From positions 25,264-43,858 of the forward strand of contig PMMJ01000373.1 in the NCBI GenBank assembly GCA_003162255.1: 18,595 nucleotides of DNA. The letters are read 5' to 3'. The notes under the pieces are model-generated. The model had not been told where the DNA came from and did not search any database. It saw nothing but the letters and a program-made list of their open reading frames with translations. Below are positions 1 to 8,264 of this stretch, in pieces (the first letter of the stretch is position 1; each line of letters starts with the position of its first letter). A program made the translations under genes and the position numbers. Origin of the DNA: Acidobacteriaceae bacterium. GTDB lineage: Bacteria; Acidobacteriota; Terriglobia; Terriglobales; Acidobacteriaceae.

Positions 1-3000
1 GGACCAACTTCGTTTCCAACGGGCAGCGCAACGCGACCGCCGAGGTGCGGATGGATGGCGCCTTGATTAGCGCGCCGGAACAGGGCGAGGGAGGAAACTC
101 CAACGTTTACTACGAGCCGTTGGTCGAGAGCATGCAGGAAGTGAAAGTCCAGAACAACAGTTTCTCGGCGGAGTTCGGCAACAACGGGGGCACCGTCGTA
201 AACATGGTTATGAAGAGCGGGACAAATGCCTTCCATGGCAGCGGCTGGTATTTCCTGCAGCGTCCGCAGGTGAACGCCCGCGATTTCTTCAATCCCGCGC
301 CCAACCCCAAACCGGACTCCAAGCGTGACCAGGGTGGTTTTTCCATCGGTGGCCCAATCCGGAAGAACCGGACCTTTTTCTTCGGCGATTATGAGAAAGT
401 CCGCAGCATCTCTTCGTCCAGCTATCTCGCGTCCGTGCCAACCTTGGCGGAGCGAACCGGCGACTTCTCGGCGACAGCGGATAACATTTACGATCCCTTC
501 CAAATTACAAACTTACCTGCCTGTACTACTGGGCCGAACCCGCCACCCTGTACGCGGGCTCAGGTAGTGAGCAACGGAGTTCTCAACGTAATACCGTCGA
601 ACGAAATCGACCCCATTGGGCAGGGCGTCCTCAATCTCTATCCGAAACCCAACCTCTCAGGAGAATTCAATAACTACAATTTCAACACCAAAGTGATTTC
701 ACCCGGTCACCAGTTCGACATCAAGGTGGACCACCAGATTAATGACAAGCATCGCATTAACGGCCGCTACAGCCGGGGCTGGAGCAATTACACCACGGGA
801 GAGACTCTGGGAGACGGCTTTGACAATGACGGAATTGCGAACGGTCCGACAACGGCGCAGAACGGATCGTTCGAATATTCCTGGACCATCAACCCGCGGA
901 TTGTCTGGACAAACCATGTGGCTGTGGACCGGGTGCACGAAAAAGCGACATCCGGTATTCCTTCGATTTCCAGCTTCAATGCTTCCTTACCGAGCGGCGT
1001 CCAGGGATTGCCGACCGTGTTCCAGCAGGCCAACGGGCTGGACCAGATGCCGACCTTCGAAATGGCGGGGGCGTCGCCGTGGACCAATCTTTTCGACCAG
1101 TGCTGCATCAACACCACCTTTGCACACACCTTGTACAGTTATTCGTCGCAGTTGGTGATCTCCAAGGGTTCGCACCTGATCAAGTTCGGCGGGGAGCAGA
1201 GACTTTTCTACAACAACTTCTTTCAACCGCCGAATCCGAACGGTTTCTTCACCTTTACGGATTTCGTCACGTCGCCGACTCCGAACAGCAATACTGATGC
1301 ACTGGGGAATCAGACGGGCAATCCGTTCGCCAGCCTTCTTTTTGGTTACGCCGACAACATAAACGCCTCTACTTACCTCATTGTCTATCCTTCGGTGGCC
1401 AACCGGTCGGTCGAGACCGGGTTTTACTTTCAGGATGACTGGAAGGTGAACTCGAAGTTCACGATCAATCTCGGCCTGCGTTACCAGTGGAGCACGCCAT
1501 ACAACGAGCGCCACAACCGGGTCGAATTCAGCGATTTCACCGCTGATACTGGCGTCAATCTCGATCTGAGCAGTGCCCAGGCGGCGCTGCAGCCGTACAA
1601 CGTGAGTTTCCCTGCCTCTGAGGAGTTGCTCGGCACTACTGTGTTCCCCACCTCCGGCAACCGGAGTGTTCCGACCTATCGCAAAGACGTTGGACCGAGG
1701 CTGGGTTTCGCCTATCAGCTCGATTCGAAGACTGTGGTGCGCGGTGGGGCCGGCGTGTATTTCGGAATGAGCCCGGTCACAAACTTCCAGTATGCCGGCA
1801 CCGCCTATCGCAAGTTCGCTACCATGTTCTTTACAAACGACGATTTCACGACTCAATCTGCGACCCTGGAAAATCCGTTCCCCGGCGGATTTACCGGCCC
1901 GCAGAATAAGCAGTACGGCAGTCTGGCGAATTGGGGGTATGTCAACAATAACGATCTGGGCACGACGGCGGCGCGCGACGCCAACATTTACCAGTGGAAT
2001 CTTGGAATCCAGCGAGAGCTGCCCAGCCAACTCGTGCTGGGAGTGGACTACTCCGCAAACCGGAGCACCCACCTGCCCTGGGCCGGCACGAACAACCGGG
2101 ATTTCATCGCCTCGACGCTGCTGGCGCAGATTTCGGCGGCCGTGCGTTCGAATTACGAGAGCCAGCCAGGCAACGGTCCTGGGAGTTGCGATGTAAACAA
2201 TTGCGTGAGCACTTTCCTTCAAAACAGCGTGGCAAACCCCTTCTCTTCCATGTTCAGCACACCTTGCACGCCCTCCCCGTCCAACCCGTGCTTCAACGAG
2301 CCCGATTCGAACTATGGACAGTCGACGCTCCCATTGGGAACGCTGCTCAATTCCTACCCACAATTCGCCGGAGACTTCGAAGGCCTGATGTTGGAGGAAG
2401 CCAGTTCCTGGTACAACGCGATCCAGATTCGTTTCCAGAAGCGTACTACGCATCACATCAGTTTCGATGGCAGTTACACGGTGTCGAAGTCGACCGACGA
2501 TTCCTCGGCAGGCAGGAACAATTGGGTGGGGGCCCTCGCTAACGGCACGGTGCAACAACCGGACCGGCTGAATTTGGAGCACAGCATCGGCGCTAACGAC
2601 ACACCGCAACGTCTGGCGGCCGCCGTCATTATTGACATGCCGGTCGGCCGCAATCAGTTGATTGGCGGCAATATGAATCGCGCGCTCGATGCCGTCGTCG
2701 GAGGCTGGTCGATCGCGACCATGATCACGGAACAATCGGGCCAACCCATGGCGATCGGTATGGCTACGGGGCGGCTGGCGAATGGCGGCCAGCGTCCCAA
2801 CGTCGTGTGCCCCAAACTCAGGACTGGGCTCAGCATGAATGATGTGGCCCTGAACTGGCAGAACAACAGCGCCACGATCGGCACTGGGCAACCACTGCCA
2901 GCTCCTTTCTTTAACTCTAACTGCTTTGCCGACCCTGGCGACCAGAATCCGGGCAATGCTCCGCGCTACTTTTCCGGTCTGCGCGTCGACGGCATCCACA

Positions 3001-3221
3001 ACGTGGACCTGAATCTTTACAAGTCGTTTGTGCCCAAGGAAGGGATGAAGCTGGACGTGCGAGCGGAGATGTTCAACTTCACCAATCATCCTCGCTTTGG
3101 GCAGCCGGCTTCGGGTGTGCCGGCTACGGGTGTGGTCGATTCCGCTTTCGGGGCAATTTCCGGTGACGGGGGAGGGTACACGCCCCGGTACTTCCAGTTT
3201 GGGTTGAGGTTCGAGTTCTGA
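1..3221 (+). CDS. Oar-like TonB-dependent outer-membrane receptor, 5' end missing
   Basis: The frame is open from base 3, so the gene begins upstream of the window; about 1,070 residues are visible. The first codons give an N-G-Q-R segment, then MDG, then VQNNSFSAEFGNNGG and KSGTNAFHGSGW, the plug-domain signature of the large Oar/CarboxypepD_reg-like TonB-dependent receptors abundant in Acidobacteriota. The rest is a long aromatic and glycine-rich beta-barrel (for example FYFQDDWKVNSKFTINLGLRYQWS) ending in RFEF, a terminal Phe as expected for BamA-recognised barrels. The missing part should hold the signal peptide, the Cna-B/carboxypeptidase-regulatory-like domain, the TonB box and part of the plug. 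Family role: TonB-energised import of large ligands, often glycans, across the outer membrane. It lies 108 bp upstream of two secreted glycosidases on the same strand, so glycan uptake is the reasonable inference. The substrate cannot be read from the sequence. Confidence 0.93.
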   Translation, partial: TNFVSNGQRNATAEVRMDGALISAPEQGEGGNSNVYYEPLVESMQEVKVQNNSFSAEFGNNGGTVVNMVMKSGTNAFHGSGWYFLQRPQVNARDFFNPAPNPKPDSKRDQGGFSIGGPIRKNRTFFFGDYEKVRSISSSSYLASVPTLAERTGDFSATADNIYDPFQITNLPACTTGPNPPPCTRAQVVSNGVLNVIPSNEIDPIGQGVLNLYPKPNLSGEFNNYNFNTKVISPGHQFDIKVDHQINDKHRINGRYSRGWSNYTTGETLGDGFDNDGIANGPTTAQNGSFEYSWTINPRIVWTNHVAVDRVHEKATSGIPSISSFNASLPSGVQGLPTVFQQANGLDQMPTFEMAGASPWTNLFDQCCINTTFAHTLYSYSSQLVISKGSHLIKFGGEQRLFYNNFFQPPNPNGFFTFTDFVTSPTPNSNTDALGNQTGNPFASLLFGYADNINASTYLIVYPSVANRSVETGFYFQDDWKVNSKFTINLGLRYQWSTPYNERHNRVEFSDFTADTGVNLDLSSAQAALQPYNVSFPASEELLGTTVFPTSGNRSVPTYRKDVGPRLGFAYQLDSKTVVRGGAGVYFGMSPVTNFQYAGTAYRKFATMFFTNDDFTTQSATLENPFPGGFTGPQNKQYGSLANWGYVNNNDLGTTAARDANIYQWNLGIQRELPSQLVLGVDYSANRSTHLPWAGTNNRDFIASTLLAQISAAVRSNYESQPGNGPGSCDVNNCVSTFLQNSVANPFSSMFSTPCTPSPSNPCFNEPDSNYGQSTLPLGTLLNSYPQFAGDFEGLMLEEASSWYNAIQIRFQKRTTHHISFDGSYTVSKSTDDSSAGRNNWVGALANGTVQQPDRLNLEHSIGANDTPQRLAAAVIIDMPVGRNQLIGGNMNRALDAVVGGWSIATMITEQSGQPMAIGMATGRLANGGQRPNVVCPKLRTGLSMNDVALNWQNNSATIGTGQPLPAPFFNSNCFADPGDQNPGNAPRYFSGLRVDGIHNVDLNLYKSFVPKEGMKLDVRAEMFNFTNHPRFGQPASGVPATGVVDSAFGAISGDGGGYTPRYFQFGLRFEF

Positions 3222-3329
3222 ATTGCGGGCTCACGGCTCCCGAACCCGGTGCCATCGCCGCACGCACAATGAGGCGAAAGCACCGAATAACCTGAAGGTG
3301 TCGATTCACACATTGACCGAGGTTTATCC

Positions 3330-4574
3330 ATGACAAGCGCGCAGCGCGGCGTAAGGCTCAGCGGATGGCTCATCGTTGTATTCATGACAGTGATGGCCGC
3401 AGGCCAAACGCGGCTCGGCGTGCCATCCTATCAGGATCCGGGGTCGGCACAGTGGACTGGGTGGGCGGCGCCGGGGGCCAAGGCCATCGGCATCATGATC
3501 GTCAACCTCGACAACGGCGACGATGAGGGTTACTACGCGAGCGTAGACCGGGCGATCCGCGCCACCCGGAAGCGCGGCATCTTCGTGATCGGATATACAT
3601 ACACAGGCTACGGCGCGCGCGATCCGAATATTATCCGGCGAAAGATCGATGCAGTGTACCGCAACTATCTAATCGATGGCATCTTCTTCGATGAGACACC
3701 GGCGGACTGCAATGCCAACAATCCATTCTTCTCCACGCAGTTCTCGTATTACGAGTCACTGACAAACTACGTTCGCGAGAAGGCGGGCGCGCGGATCACG
3801 GTGCTCAATCCGGGAACGTACAGCCCCAGCGACTGCTGGATGGGAATCACGAACATCCTGATGAACTGGGAAGACCAGGGCTTGGCAGCTTATCAAAACT
3901 ACTATGTGGATTATGCGTGGGTGCACAAGTATCCGCCCGACCGGTTCTGGCACATCGTCTATGGCATGAGCGCGGACCAGCTCCCGGCCGCGTTAGAACT
4001 GGCCAAGCAGCGCAACGCCGGTTGGGTTTACTTGACGCAGGAAACAGGGAATCCGTACGACAGCCCACCGCAATACTGGAAGGCGGAAGCGGAGGCGGTG
4101 GAACAGCAGGGCGTGCAGGCGCCGTTTGCCAGCGCATGGCGGGACTCATTCGATGACCAGGGCGCCCGGATGCGGGGGCGCACCTCGATTCGTTGGGGCG
4201 GTGCGAGCGCGAATTGGCAGATATTTCTCGACACCGATCAGAATTCGAAGACCGGGTACAACGGCGGCGGCATTGTCGTTGGCGCGGAATACATGTTCGA
4301 AACCGAGGGTGGCACCGCTCGTTTGTGGCAATACGCGGGTGCAGGCACGGATTGGAACTGGACGGAAGTCGCCGCGAATGCCACGCTCGACGTCCTCGAT
4401 CCCGGCGTACAGGCCGCAAGCTTCGACACGGCGGGCGTCGGCGGCACGAAGGCTCTGAGCTTTCAGATCCGTGCCTTGAACGCTGCCGGTCATCCGACGT
4501 ATGACAGCTACGTCTTGCCGCTTAGCCTGAGCAACACCGGGCTGGTTTTCGACATTACCAACCATCCGCAGTAG
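3330..4574 (+). CDS. Secreted spherulin-4 domain (GH135-like) glycoside hydrolase with C-terminal beta-rich domain
   Basis: This 414-residue protein starts at an ATG with GAGG at 3319-3322, 7 nt upstream. Residues 1-25 form a signal peptide (charged start, hydrophobic LIVVFMTVMAAG core). Residues about 28-260 match the spherulation-specific family 4 pattern: VPSYQDPGSAQW near the start, IVNLDNGDD, VIGYTYTGYG and YLIDGIFFDETPAD. Known family member: fungal Sph3 (GH135), a retaining hydrolase of galactosaminogalactan, uses an adjacent Asp-Glu pair and a Glu about 55 residues later. Here the equivalent Asp121-Glu122 pair is followed by Glu181 in MNWED, so an active enzyme is plausible. Residues about 273-414 form a separate beta-rich module (IFLDTDQNSKTGYNGGG, GAEYMFE) resembling CBM9/DOMON-like sandwiches, possibly carbohydrate-binding. 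It sits between the receptor and a second secreted glycosidase. Activity on galactosamine polymers is inferred; other alpha-glycans are possible. Confidence 0.8.
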   Translation: MTSAQRGVRLSGWLIVVFMTVMAAGQTRLGVPSYQDPGSAQWTGWAAPGAKAIGIMIVNLDNGDDEGYYASVDRAIRATRKRGIFVIGYTYTGYGARDPNIIRRKIDAVYRNYLIDGIFFDETPADCNANNPFFSTQFSYYESLTNYVREKAGARITVLNPGTYSPSDCWMGITNILMNWEDQGLAAYQNYYVDYAWVHKYPPDRFWHIVYGMSADQLPAALELAKQRNAGWVYLTQETGNPYDSPPQYWKAEAEAVEQQGVQAPFASAWRDSFDDQGARMRGRTSIRWGGASANWQIFLDTDQNSKTGYNGGGIVVGAEYMFETEGGTARLWQYAGAGTDWNWTEVAANATLDVLDPGVQAASFDTAGVGGTKALSFQIRALNAAGHPTYDSYVLPLSLSNTGLVFDITNHPQ

Positions 4575-4689
4575 TCGGGAAGCAACTATGAGAAAGCGTA
4601 AGGCCGGTGTTGGGGCGAACCAGTTGTCGGCACCCCACACGTTTCGTCGTTCTGGCCGAGACCGGCCGTCGAACGCAGCGTCAAACTGA

Positions 4690-4712
4690 CATGGGTGTTC
4701 CTAGCACCCATG
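4690..4712. repeat. Inverted repeat upstream of the second glycosidase gene
   Basis: CATGGGTG (4690-4697) and CACCCATG (4705-4712) form a perfect 8-bp stem around a 7-nt loop. TGA before and TCA after extend the symmetry with one extra base. It lies 79 bp upstream of the ATG at 4792, inside the 217-bp gap after the spherulin-4 gene. No T-tract follows, so it is not a canonical terminator. It could be an operator or an mRNA leader hairpin; the sequence does not decide. Nothing else recognisable was found in this gap. Confidence 0.45.
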
Positions 4713-4791
4713 GTCAGCAGCACCGGGATGGCGGAATCGTGCGTCGTAGTAACAGACATCGCAATCACCATACTCATAACGAGGACCAGGC

Positions 4792-6714
4792 ATGAAACGA
4801 AAAAGCTGTCTAGCCATCTTCTTTCTGATGCTGTTTGCTGTAATGTTGGCCGCTGCTCCCGACTCACCGGAGCAGAATTGGACGAATTTTGTGCGCATCG
4901 CGGCGTACGGGCTGCAGAGCAACAACGCCGACCAGATCGTACGAAATGCGCAGGATAGCCACGTCTTCGGCATCGAGGTCGATAACGACATCCCGGGTCG
5001 CTACGAGAGCTTCCTGCATCCGGAGGAGAAACTCGCCGCGATTCGTGCCGTAGCCGAACGTGCTCACAAGGCGGGAAACCACGCATTCGTGTACATCGCG
5101 GGGTTGGAGTGCATCACGGCCAACGCCGCGCAATCGCCGCATTCGGTGGTCAAGGACCATCCGGAGTGGTTGCAGCGCAAGATCACGGGAGAACCCGCGG
5201 TCTTTGGCGGCGGTGATGCCTTCTGGATCGCAAAAGGCGACGAGGATGTGTGGATCAGCCCCTACGCGGCGGAGTGGCGCAAGATCTATATGGAGCGCGT
5301 GCGGCAGATCGCCGCGACCGGCATTGACGGAATCTACGTCGACATTCCGTACTGGATGACGCACTTCGATGGCTGGGAAGACACCTGGGCCAGCTTCGAC
5401 GACGAAACCGTGGCGGCCTTTCGTAAGCAGACTGGACTCGACGCACGGCACGACCTGAAGCTGGGCGATTTCTCGGATCCGAATTTTCGCCGGTGGGTCG
5501 ATTTTCGAATCCAGTCGCTGACCGATTTCATGCGGGAGATCGACCAGACAGCGAAGGCTGTGAATCCGCAGATCAAAACGATTCCGGAGATTTACCCGGG
5601 CATTGAGGAAGAAGCGGTGCGCGTGGGCGCGGATGTGTACAGCCTGTATGCAGTGAACGATGCCATTGCCCACGAGTACGAGTTTGGCGTTGGGGATCAC
5701 ATGGCGGCTTCCCGGACACCGTTCGACTGGTTCCGTTACCAGATCGGCATGCAGACATTCCGCGCGTTTGCCGAGGGCAAGGCGACCTGGATCTTGAATT
5801 ACTCGTGGGATGGCGATAAAAAGGTCAGCGCTCCTGAGCCGATGCGGAACCTCTTCATGTCGGAGGTCATGGCGGGAGCGAATGTGTGGGATGCGGCGAC
5901 GCATGTCATGTCGGGCTCGAACGACATGGCGACGCGCAAGCAAGTGTTCGCATGGATTGCTGCGCACGAGAAGACGTTCTATCATCCGCGGACGGCGATT
6001 GATCCGGTTGGCGTCTACTTCTCTCCGGCTACGCGCAACTACTTCACAAAAGAATTTCTTAGTTCTTACCAAGGCACGCTCTTGCTCCTGATACAGAGCC
6101 ATCGCGAGTATCAGATCGTAACGCCGAGGACGCTGGGTTCATTCCGCGGGAAGACTTTGATTCTGCCGGACGTGCGCATCCTTTCGAAGGAGGAGACGGC
6201 TGCCTTGCGAGAGTATGCCGGAAGCGGTGGAAAAATTGTCGCCACCGGCACTTTGAGCGAAGAGTTGCAGGGGCAGACCAACGTAGCCCACCTCGCGGAT
6301 TCGCCGGGAGCTACCTACATCGCGCGGGCAGAAAGTCACTTTGAAGATTGCTCACCCGACAGTGAAAAGCGGTTTCTGGACGGCTTGGGTGCGGGCGAGA
6401 TTCGAGTGAAGGCATCGGCGATGGTTGCGGCGCAGATCGCGTCCGTGGACGGGGCACCGCACGTGTTTTTCGCCAACTTCCAGGGTCTGCGCTCCAAAGA
6501 AAACGCTGTGCAAACTCCCGAGAAACACGCCGAGGTAACTGTGCCGGGCAAGGTGCGAGGGCACCTCCTGCCATTTCTCGGCGAGGAGACCACGATTACC
6601 GGTCGTTTCGAAAACGGGGGCACGCACTTCGATCTGCCGGAGATCGACAAGGGGGCGGTGGTCTGGTTCGAGCCCGCCGGGCCGAAAGACACGAGGGATG
6701 AAACTAAGCCGTGA
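4792..6714 (+). CDS. Secreted TIM-barrel glycoside hydrolase-like protein with GH42-type trimerization domain
   Basis: This 640-residue protein has GAGG at 4781-4784, 7 nt before the ATG, and a clear signal peptide (MKRKSC, then a hydrophobic core ending AAAP). Residues about 30-390 read as a TIM barrel of the hypothetical glycosyl hydrolase type (GHL6/GHL10-like): HPEWLQR at 123-129, the strand GIDGIYVDIPYW with Asp184, and TIPEIYPG with Glu266, the last two being candidate catalytic acids. Residues about 404-500 (DPVGVYFSPATRNYF, then LLLLIQSHREYQIVTP and ILPDVRILSKEETAALREYAGSGGKIVATG) match the beta-galactosidase trimerization (Glyco_hydro_42M) fold. A small beta-rich tail follows. The stop TGA is overlapped by the GTG start of the next gene, tying a secreted enzyme to a cytosolic sugar-phosphate protein. 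The glycosidase assignment is by fold; substrate and exact family are unknown. A non-catalytic glycan-binding role is possible. Confidence 0.72.
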   Translation: MKRKSCLAIFFLMLFAVMLAAAPDSPEQNWTNFVRIAAYGLQSNNADQIVRNAQDSHVFGIEVDNDIPGRYESFLHPEEKLAAIRAVAERAHKAGNHAFVYIAGLECITANAAQSPHSVVKDHPEWLQRKITGEPAVFGGGDAFWIAKGDEDVWISPYAAEWRKIYMERVRQIAATGIDGIYVDIPYWMTHFDGWEDTWASFDDETVAAFRKQTGLDARHDLKLGDFSDPNFRRWVDFRIQSLTDFMREIDQTAKAVNPQIKTIPEIYPGIEEEAVRVGADVYSLYAVNDAIAHEYEFGVGDHMAASRTPFDWFRYQIGMQTFRAFAEGKATWILNYSWDGDKKVSAPEPMRNLFMSEVMAGANVWDAATHVMSGSNDMATRKQVFAWIAAHEKTFYHPRTAIDPVGVYFSPATRNYFTKEFLSSYQGTLLLLIQSHREYQIVTPRTLGSFRGKTLILPDVRILSKEETAALREYAGSGGKIVATGTLSEELQGQTNVAHLADSPGATYIARAESHFEDCSPDSEKRFLDGLGAGEIRVKASAMVAAQIASVDGAPHVFFANFQGLRSKENAVQTPEKHAEVTVPGKVRGHLLPFLGEETTITGRFENGGTHFDLPEIDKGAVVWFEPAGPKDTRDETKP

Positions 6715-8021
6715 CCTCCAACACCAGCCTGCAGGATGTCGCGATCCGCAATCGCCTCTCGGGGAAAGGGGGTGTCTATGCGGTCTGCTCCGCGCATCCC
6801 TGGGTTATCGACGCGGCCATCGAGCAGGCCAAGGAAGATGATTCTATCCTGCAGGTGGAGTCCACTTCGAGTCAGGTCAATCAACTGGGCGGTTACACTG
6901 GACAGACGCCGAGCCAGTTCGCAGATTTTGTGCACTCAGCGGCGCGACGCCTGGGGCTCCCCAGAGAGCGAATACGGCTTGGTGGGGATCATCTCGGGCC
7001 ATTTCCGTGGAGGGCAGCGGCATCAGAGTCCGCGTTGAGGGAGGCTGGCGAACTAGTCCGCGCGTGTGTGCTGGCCGGGTACGGGAAAATCCATCTTGAT
7101 GCGAGTATGGCGTGTGCCGATGACCCCAAGATCCTCCCTGAGCACATCGTTGCGCGACGGGCCGCTGTACTTTGCGAGGCTGCTGAAGCGGCGCTGAAGG
7201 ACTTGCCGCCCGGCGCCGACCTTCCTTTGTATGTCATTGGGACCGAAGTCCCCGCTCCAGGGGGTGAGTCGGCTGAGGGTACGCCTCCTGCCGTGACCAC
7301 GATCGAGAGCCTCCACCAGACTTTGCAGGTCTTTCAAGCGGCCTTTGCGGAGAGAGGCCTGTCCGCTGCCTGGCAGAGAGTGATCGCGGTTGTGGTGCAG
7401 CCAGGAGTGGAGTTCGGGGACAACGTCGTATTTGAATACGATCGCAGCAAGGCGCGTGCACTGTCGGCGGGATTGCCACAGAGTCCCGCGCTCGTATACG
7501 AAGCACATTCCACGGACTACCAGCCTCTCAGTGCTCTGGCGGGGATGGTAGAAGACCACTTCGCCATCCTGAAAGTGGGTCCCTGGTTGACTTTTGCGTT
7601 TCGGGAAGCCGTGTTCTCCTTGAGTGCGATCGAACGAGAGCTGGTTGCCGGACGAAAAGGCCTCAGACTGTCGCAGGTGCGAGAGGCGCTCGATCAGGTC
7701 ATGCTGAAGGACCCTTCGCATTGGCGCTCCTACTATCACGGGGATGAACATGAGTTGCGCTTCTCGCGGGCCTACAGTTATAGCGACCGCTGCCGGTACT
7801 ATTGGCACGAAACCGCGGTTCAGGAAGAGATCGAACGGCTAATCGAGAACCTCACAACGTATTCGGCCCCGTTGACACTCATCAGCCAGTATCTGCCTCA
7901 GGAGTACGAGGCAATCAGGGCGGAACAAATGGAGAACGAGCCGGGGGCAATCATCCGGTATCATATTCAGTTGGTGCTGCGTTGCTACGCGACAGCATGT
8001 GGAATGGGTAGAAAGGTATGA
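6711..8021 (+). CDS. GatZ/KbaZ-like D-tagatose-1,6-bisphosphate aldolase non-catalytic subunit family
   Basis: This 436-residue cytosolic protein starts at a GTG whose last two bases are part of the preceding TGA (GTGA overlap), so translational coupling is likely; GAGGG at 6693-6697 is rather distant. Family motifs are strong: VESTSSQVNQLGGYTG near residue 50, GGDHLGP at 91-97, KIHLDASM at 126-133, and YVIGTEVPAPGGE from 174. Length matches GatZ/KbaZ (about 420-430). Known: in E. coli these proteins stabilise and activate the class II aldolase GatY/KbaY, which splits tagatose-1,6-bisphosphate to DHAP and glyceraldehyde-3-phosphate; older annotations called the family tagatose-6-phosphate kinase. 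No GatY/KbaY gene is visible here, so this is an orphan partner or has its own activity. A PfkB kinase follows after a gap. A role in galactitol, galactosamine or related ketose-phosphate catabolism is inferred. Confidence 0.88.
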   Translation: MTSNTSLQDVAIRNRLSGKGGVYAVCSAHPWVIDAAIEQAKEDDSILQVESTSSQVNQLGGYTGQTPSQFADFVHSAARRLGLPRERIRLGGDHLGPFPWRAAASESALREAGELVRACVLAGYGKIHLDASMACADDPKILPEHIVARRAAVLCEAAEAALKDLPPGADLPLYVIGTEVPAPGGESAEGTPPAVTTIESLHQTLQVFQAAFAERGLSAAWQRVIAVVVQPGVEFGDNVVFEYDRSKARALSAGLPQSPALVYEAHSTDYQPLSALAGMVEDHFAILKVGPWLTFAFREAVFSLSAIERELVAGRKGLRLSQVREALDQVMLKDPSHWRSYYHGDEHELRFSRAYSYSDRCRYYWHETAVQEEIERLIENLTTYSAPLTLISQYLPQEYEAIRAEQMENEPGAIIRYHIQLVLRCYATACGMGRKV

Positions 8022-8119
8022 TGCTTACGGTGCGGTGTTATCTGTGGATCGACTAGAAACAGAGCGACTAGGTCTTCTGACCGCGTGATTGTGTGCTTCG
8101 CAATTGGGCACCATCCGAT

Positions 8120-8145
8120 CCCAGGTCCCAAAAGCGGGACCTGGG
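8120..8145. repeat. Perfect 10-bp stem hairpin between the gatZ-like and pfkB genes
   Basis: CCCAGGTCCC (8120-8129), loop AAAAGC, then GGGACCTGGG (8136-8145): a perfect, G+C-rich stem. It sits about 100 bp after the gatZ-like stop. The downstream bases (GCACCCGAAG) lack a T-tract, so classic intrinsic termination is not supported, though it could protect the upstream mRNA 3' end or attenuate transcription into pfkB. The flanks carry GGGCACC (8106-8112) and GGGCACC (8144-8150), a direct repeat around the stem, as in dispersed repeat units. Confidence 0.6.
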
Positions 8146-8237
8146 GCACCCGAAGTTGATCCATCAACAAGCGGTCAGAGACCTAGAAACGCGACCCCGT
8201 GCAGATCTGCTATGGGTTGATTACTGAGTCTTAAATC

Positions 8238-8258
8238 CCAAGCGCACTTGGAATGAGG
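8238..8258 (+). promoter_or_regulatory. Leader hairpin and ribosome binding site that decide the pfkB start
   Basis: CCAAG (8238-8242), loop CGCA, CTTGG (8247-8251) form a small hairpin directly before GAGG at 8255-8258. GAGG is 6 nt upstream of the ATG at 8265, good spacing. The in-frame ATG at 8253 overlaps this site and has no purine-rich site of its own, so 8265 is preferred. The resulting start (MPVLDICVVGEINLD) begins just before the first conserved kinase strand, as usual for PfkB proteins. Confidence 0.55.
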
Positions 8259-8264
8259 ACAAAG

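Noticed and set aside
987..3089. A 700-codon open frame on the minus strand inside the receptor gene
   Set aside because: The plus-strand frame has clear receptor motifs to the terminal RFEF. The minus-strand translation is Arg/His/Val-rich with no recognisable domain and is a by-product of G+C-rich codon usage.
4607..4958. Small plus-strand frames between the two glycosidase genes
   Set aside because: They overlap the start of the following real gene in other frames, lack ribosome sites and resemble no protein.
4864..6102. A 412-codon minus-strand frame within the second glycosidase gene
   Set aside because: No ribosome site or domain is visible, the composition is Arg/His-rich, and the plus-strand gene has a signal peptide and two recognisable domains.
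8253..8264. ATG at 8253 as the pfkB start
   Set aside because: It overlaps the GAGG site that serves the ATG at 8265, and the extra four residues do not belong to the conserved kinase start.
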